NCBI GenBank assembly: GCA_016748015.1
Contig: JAAOMT010000082.1
Location: 68,720 to 132,719 of the forward strand
Reading direction: 5' to 3'
Origin: Geosiphon pyriformis
Lineage: Eukaryota; Glomeromycota; Glomeromycetes; Archaeosporales; Geosiphonaceae
DNA length: 64,000 nucleotides
Shown here: positions 60,201-64,000 of the stretch, one piece after another
How the letters are laid out: every line of letters starts with the position of its first letter
Position numbering within the stretch: the first letter of the stretch is position 1
Position numbers and translations under genes: made by a program
Notes under the pieces: generated by a model
What the model was told of the DNA's origin: nothing
Seen by the model: only the letters and a program-made list of their open reading frames with translations
Databases searched by the model: none

Positions 60201-62811
60201 ACCACCAAAGAAACTTGCCTCATCCATTTAAAGCCTTATCAATTCAATTAACACAATGATAAGTTTATCAAGAAAAAGATAAACCAGATAAAAGATCTTA
60301 GATTTATACAAAAAACCAAGAGTGAATGGGCTTTCCCAATTGTAGTGGTATCCAAGAAAGGTAGAATTCTACACTTCTGTGTCAACTATTATCAATTAAA
60401 TGCCATTACTATAAGAGACATATACTCACTCCCCAAAATTGATGCAATGCTAAATAAATTCAATAGTGCTGTTTTCTTCTCAACTATTAACTTAACTGCT
60501 GGATTTTGGCAAGTAGAGATAGATCCAAAAAGCAGAAAAAAAACTGCTTTTATTACCAAGTATGGCATCTATGAATTTACAGTCATGTCTTTTGGTCTTA
60601 CCAATGTCCCTCCCACTTTTCAACACCTAATGGACAAAGTGTTTGAATCAGTAAAAGAAAACTTTGTTTTGGTTTATTTGGACAATACAATGGTATACTC
60701 AAAAACCTGAGATAAACATCTTAAACACCTGCAAAAAGTTTTTGACCTCCTTAGAAATGCTGGCCTCAAGATAAACCCAATCAAATCTTTCTTTAGACAC
60801 CAATTCACCCAGTTTTTTGGTTATTTTATTACAAAAGATAGAATTTTCCCTGACCCAGTTAAAGTAAAAAAGTTCAGAACATTAGACAACCAATGAATGT
60901 TTCTGAACTATGCTCTTTCCTTGGTTTGGCTTTTTATTATTGCAAATTTATCAAAAATCTCTCCAAAATTGCCTTTCCACTCAATCAGCTACTCAAGAAA
61001 AATGTCAATTATCACTGAGGTACTCATTAACAAAAAGCTTTTGAAATTCTGAAAAAAAAACTTGTTACTGAACCAATTCTCAAGCAACTTGACTTGGACC
61101 AACTTTTTATTCTCCACACTAATACATCTGACTATGAATTTGGTACTGTTCTATCACAAAAAGATAAAAATAATAGAGAACATGCTATAACATATGCCAG
61201 TAGATTTCTTACACCCACAGAAAAGAACTATTCAGTAACTGAACAAGAATGCTTAGCAGTAGTTTGGGCTACTAATTACTGGGATCAATATCTTTTTGGT
61301 GCAAAATTCTTAGTGGTAACAGATTATTAAACCTTGGTTTGGCTATGCAATAAAAAAAAGCTAGAACACAAATGGATAACTTGCTGGATACTTCACTTGG
61401 ATAAATTCAACTATGACATTCAACACCACAAAGGAGCTAATCATCAAAACGCCAATGTTCTTTCCAGACTCACTATTTAGTAATAGTACAACTTTTTTAA
61501 ACCAAACCAACTTAATTATTAGTAACTTCTCTTTTGACAAACACGATAATGAACTTGAACAACTATTCTGCCTTAATAGAATTTTTGGATAAAGGACAAT
61601 ACCCACCAGAATACATTCAATAGCAAAGAGAACATTTGCACAAACAATCAAATTTCTATTTGATTTGCTAAAACCAATTATATAAAAGAAACAAAAAAGA
61701 TTCTGACCATCTCCAAAGAGTCTTAAAATTTAAAAAAAAAAAATTGTGATTTATAACATGTATACTAATTCATTAGCTGGACACTTTGGAAAAACAAAAA
61801 CAATTTAGAAAACCTTAACTCACTATTATTGGTCTACCTTGGGAAAAAACATTGTTGAGTACATAAAAACCTGTAATATCTGCCAAAAAAAAGAAAAACC
61901 CAATCAAAAAGAAGATATTCATTCAATCTCTGTTGGTCAACTATTTGACAGAATTGGTATAAATGTTGTTGGACTTTTAACAATAACTCCTGATGGCAAT
62001 AGATATATTATCACAGCTACTAACTATCTTACAAAGTGGGTAGAAGCAAGAGCCACTCCAGACCAAACAGTAGTCTTAATAGCCAATTTTATTTATGAAG
62101 ATATCATTTGCCATTATGGCTGCCTTAAAGAGCTTTTATCTAATAAAAGAAGAGCTTTTCTCAGTACACTGGTTGAAAAACTTTGTAGAAAAATGGGAAT
62201 ATGTTATAAACTTTCTTTTCTTTACCACTCTCAAACAAATAGCTTAGTGGAACGTTTTAATAGAACATTATGTGAAACTCTAGCTAAAACCAGTGAAAAA
62301 ACAAACTTATGAGACAAAGTACTGCCTTCAGCTTTGTTTGCTTATAGAACTGTGAATTATGACATAACAAGTTATGAATCTTTTTATCTACTCTATGAAT
62401 ACATAACAATATTACCAATAGAAACTAATATTGAGACAATACTCTTTGAAGAAATCACAATAAAAAATTACAAAGACATTTTGCAAAGAAAACTTGGTAC
62501 CATTCTTGACTTTTTGATAAAAACATAAATAATTGTTTTTGAAAAGATAAAACAGTTTCAAGAAAAGCTCAAAAAGAAGAAAACTTATAAAACACTTTTT
62601 TTAAGTGTTAATAACTTAGTATTGGAATACCATTCAGACAGAGACAATGTCTATGGTAATAAATTCTCTAACCAGTGAAAAAAACCCTTTATAGTCAACA
62701 AAGTTTTAAACAATGGTTCTTATATTTTTCAAGATCAATCCAGAACAATCTTTAATGATTGTTCTGTTCATAGTATATGACTCAAGAAATATTATAAACA
62801 GTCTGATTAAT
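57300..62811 (+). pseudogene. T-e gag-pol polyprotein, broken
   Basis: Gag: DLIKWLDDFERAATTNQYD near 57850, Trp/Phe-rich capsid and a knuckle VYYCYKLTRHFSRNC near 58608 (first Cys lost). Protease region 59052-59702 has LILNSKLSVSVIAKHFL, with Asn for the catalytic Asp. A Cys cluster (LCA-stop-CWCNK, KCKFC) lies near 59910-59965. RT 60345-60710 has FCVNYYQLN and VYLDNTMVYS, catalytic Asp to Asn. RNase H 61094-61480 has LHTNTSDYEFGTVL and ends NANVLS. Integrase 61750-62811 has HFGKTK, CNICQ, GINVVG (Asp to Asn), LLSNKR (Asp to Asn) and NSLVERFNRT. Stops occur at Trp/Gln/Arg sites. It ends near 62811. Confidence 0.82.
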
Positions 62812-63012
62812 TGTTTGTTGTACTAATACTGACCCAAATGATTAGCAGAAATTAAGTATAAATAAATGCACTATTCTCAAAACAGAGGTATCTTCAATCA
62901 ACATGAACAATTATTTTCTGGATTAAAATATTTAAAATGCCTTCTATACTCTTCATGAGTATTGAATCAAAAACTATTCAAATGCTACTTTAACTATTGG
63001 AAAACAGACCAT

Positions 63013-63879
63013 TGTTACGGTTTAAAAATTTAGCAAAAAGAATCATAAAAATAATACAAACTATTCAATCATAATATAGCACAGTAATAATCTTAGAAAG
63101 GTAATGATTAACATAGTAGCAAACACCATCTCGCGATAGTGGCAAGCACCAGTTCACAATAGCAGCCAACACCAACTGGTGATAGCAGCAAGCACCAGGT
63201 TGAAATATCAAAAAGAAAGTATTTTCTCGTAGAACTACAAACATGTATATATACAGTAGTTTTAATATTGGGAAAGCATCAATCAAGTAATAAAAATCAT
63301 ACCTTATCAAGCAATAGATCCAATTTTATCCAACAAACTCCACTTTAAATCATACTTTCAAATTAAATATCCCAAGAAACCTTTAAAATCAAAAAGAAAT
63401 GAAAAAGAATATTTAAAACTGAACTATCACAACCCAAAGTATTAAGAAACTTACTTGTATTATTTATTGAATGAAACTATCATTCATCAACTGAATCCCT
63501 TGGAAGAATAATCCTTGATCAAGATTATTCACGTTGTTACTAATTGATAAAAGCTTTATTGTGAGAATTAGAAAAGCGCTAAAGGCCATTAACCTTCTGT
63601 GTTTCTAGATTAGAGAAAGACATCAGGCAATTGCAAGGATAGCCTCAGAGAAGACCCCAGACAGTGGGTAGATTTCAGTTCAGCCTCTGAGAAGGAGTAC
63701 ATAAACACACACAACAATCAAGAATTAAAGAATAACTTACATTGCAACAGTAAAAAGAAAGCCTTCAGTGTAACAAGTAACCTTATCACACAAATAGAAT
63801 TGAGGAACTCACGAAAGACTGATTGCAATTAAAGTGGGATATCAGCAATTAAATATAACAAGAAAACCATCCCGTAACA
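63013..63879 (+). repeat. 5' LTR of T-f (867 bp)
   Basis: Starts TGTTACGG and ends CCGTAACA, perfect inverted termini. It is less AT-rich than its relative at 47966-48949 and so looks younger. It carries four units of the 23-bp array (63124, 63147, 63170, 63193). What follows (primer site, gag start) shows it is a 5' LTR. Confidence 0.9.
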
Positions 63880-64000
63880 TTTGGTGAACCCTACGAGGAA
63901 AGAAAATCAAAAAGGAAATAATAATTAGCAATAATTCATTGCTAAAAAGGAAAAGACAAAAGTGGCAACAAAAACCCCTAATCTTACTGTTCTTGAATTC
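63013..64000 (+). mobile_element. Ty3/gypsy element T-f, start only
   Basis: LTR, primer-binding site TGGTGAACCCTACGAGG at 63882-63898 (two bases after the LTR), and a short leader are present. A frame open to the last base reads VATKTPNLTVLEF, matching the gag start of T-d. The rest lies beyond the window. From its LTR family it should have T-c-type pol and ORF3. Confidence 0.8.

Larger units (their letters stand above)
56469..63012 (+). mobile_element. Ty3/gypsy element T-e, 3' end displaced by T-f
   Basis: 5' LTR, gag, protease, short Cys cluster, RT, RNase H and integrase are readable on the plus strand. There is no dUTPase between protease and RT. It inserted into the T-d integrase and was itself entered by T-f at 63012, about 200 bases after its pol stop. 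Confidence 0.85.

Noticed and set aside
1-64000. tRNA, rRNA or other RNA genes
   Set aside because: I looked for T-arm (GGTTCGAATCC-like) and rRNA core sequences and saw none; a tRNAscan or Rfam search would be needed to exclude them fully.

Overview
The window reads as a retrotransposon graveyard from an AT-rich eukaryotic genome. I see no bacterial operon, no RNA gene and no convincing host gene. The repeat types (Ty3/gypsy elements with long LTRs, and RNase H-bearing LINEs) and the low GC recall the TE-rich genomes of Glomeromycotina (Gigaspora/Rhizophagus-like arbuscular mycorrhizal fungi). That assignment is from memory of similar proteins, not from a search. Names such as T-a, L-a and H1 are mine.

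Layout. 1-5.7 kb: LINE L-a (-), cut by the window start. 5.7-7.4 kb: very AT-rich LINE remnants. 7.4-10.6 kb: 3' half of Ty3 element T-a (-) with its 3' LTR. 10.6-20.2 kb: near-complete Ty3 element T-b (-), encoding gag, protease, a Cys-rich module, a dUTPase domain, RT, RNase H, integrase and a separate ORF3; a 456-base N gap hides its gag start and part of its 5' LTR. 20.2-21.9 kb: LINE fragment L-b (-). 22.0-28.7 kb: L-c (+), the best preserved LINE. 28.7-33.5 kb: LINE L-d (-), split by the short gag-only element H1. 33.5-34.7 kb: scrambled Ty3 fragments. 34.7-37.6 kb: a Ty3 LTR split by a second gag-only element, H2. 37.8-44.6 kb: LINE L-e (-), inserted into the RT of Ty3 element T-c (44.6-48.9 kb, +). 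49.0-56.5 kb: T-d (+), a decayed relative of T-b that also has the dUTPase. 56.5-63.0 kb: T-e (+), inserted in the T-d integrase. 63.0 kb to the end: 5' LTR and primer-binding site of T-f (+), inserted in T-e.

How the parts fit. Every coding region is broken. Stops that can be polarised against a sister copy sit where Trp (TGG), Gln (CAA/CAG) or Arg (CGA) is expected, so single C:G to T:A transitions explain them, as in RIP-like mutation or methylcytosine decay. The LINEs encode an ORF1 (RRM-like folds plus a CCHC knuckle) that overlaps ORF2 (endonuclease, RT, RNase H, Zn tail) by ATGA. H1 and H2 carry an ORF1-like gene and a LINE-type 3' tail but no RT, so they look like half-LINE parasites of the LINE machinery. 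The Ty3 elements share a single-frame gag-pol, a Cys-rich block after the protease and, in three copies, an unidentified ORF3 between integrase and 3' LTR. The most novel signals are ORF3, the retrotransposon dUTPase with Asn at the catalytic Asp position, the half-LINE family, and a different short tandem array in the U3 of every LTR family.
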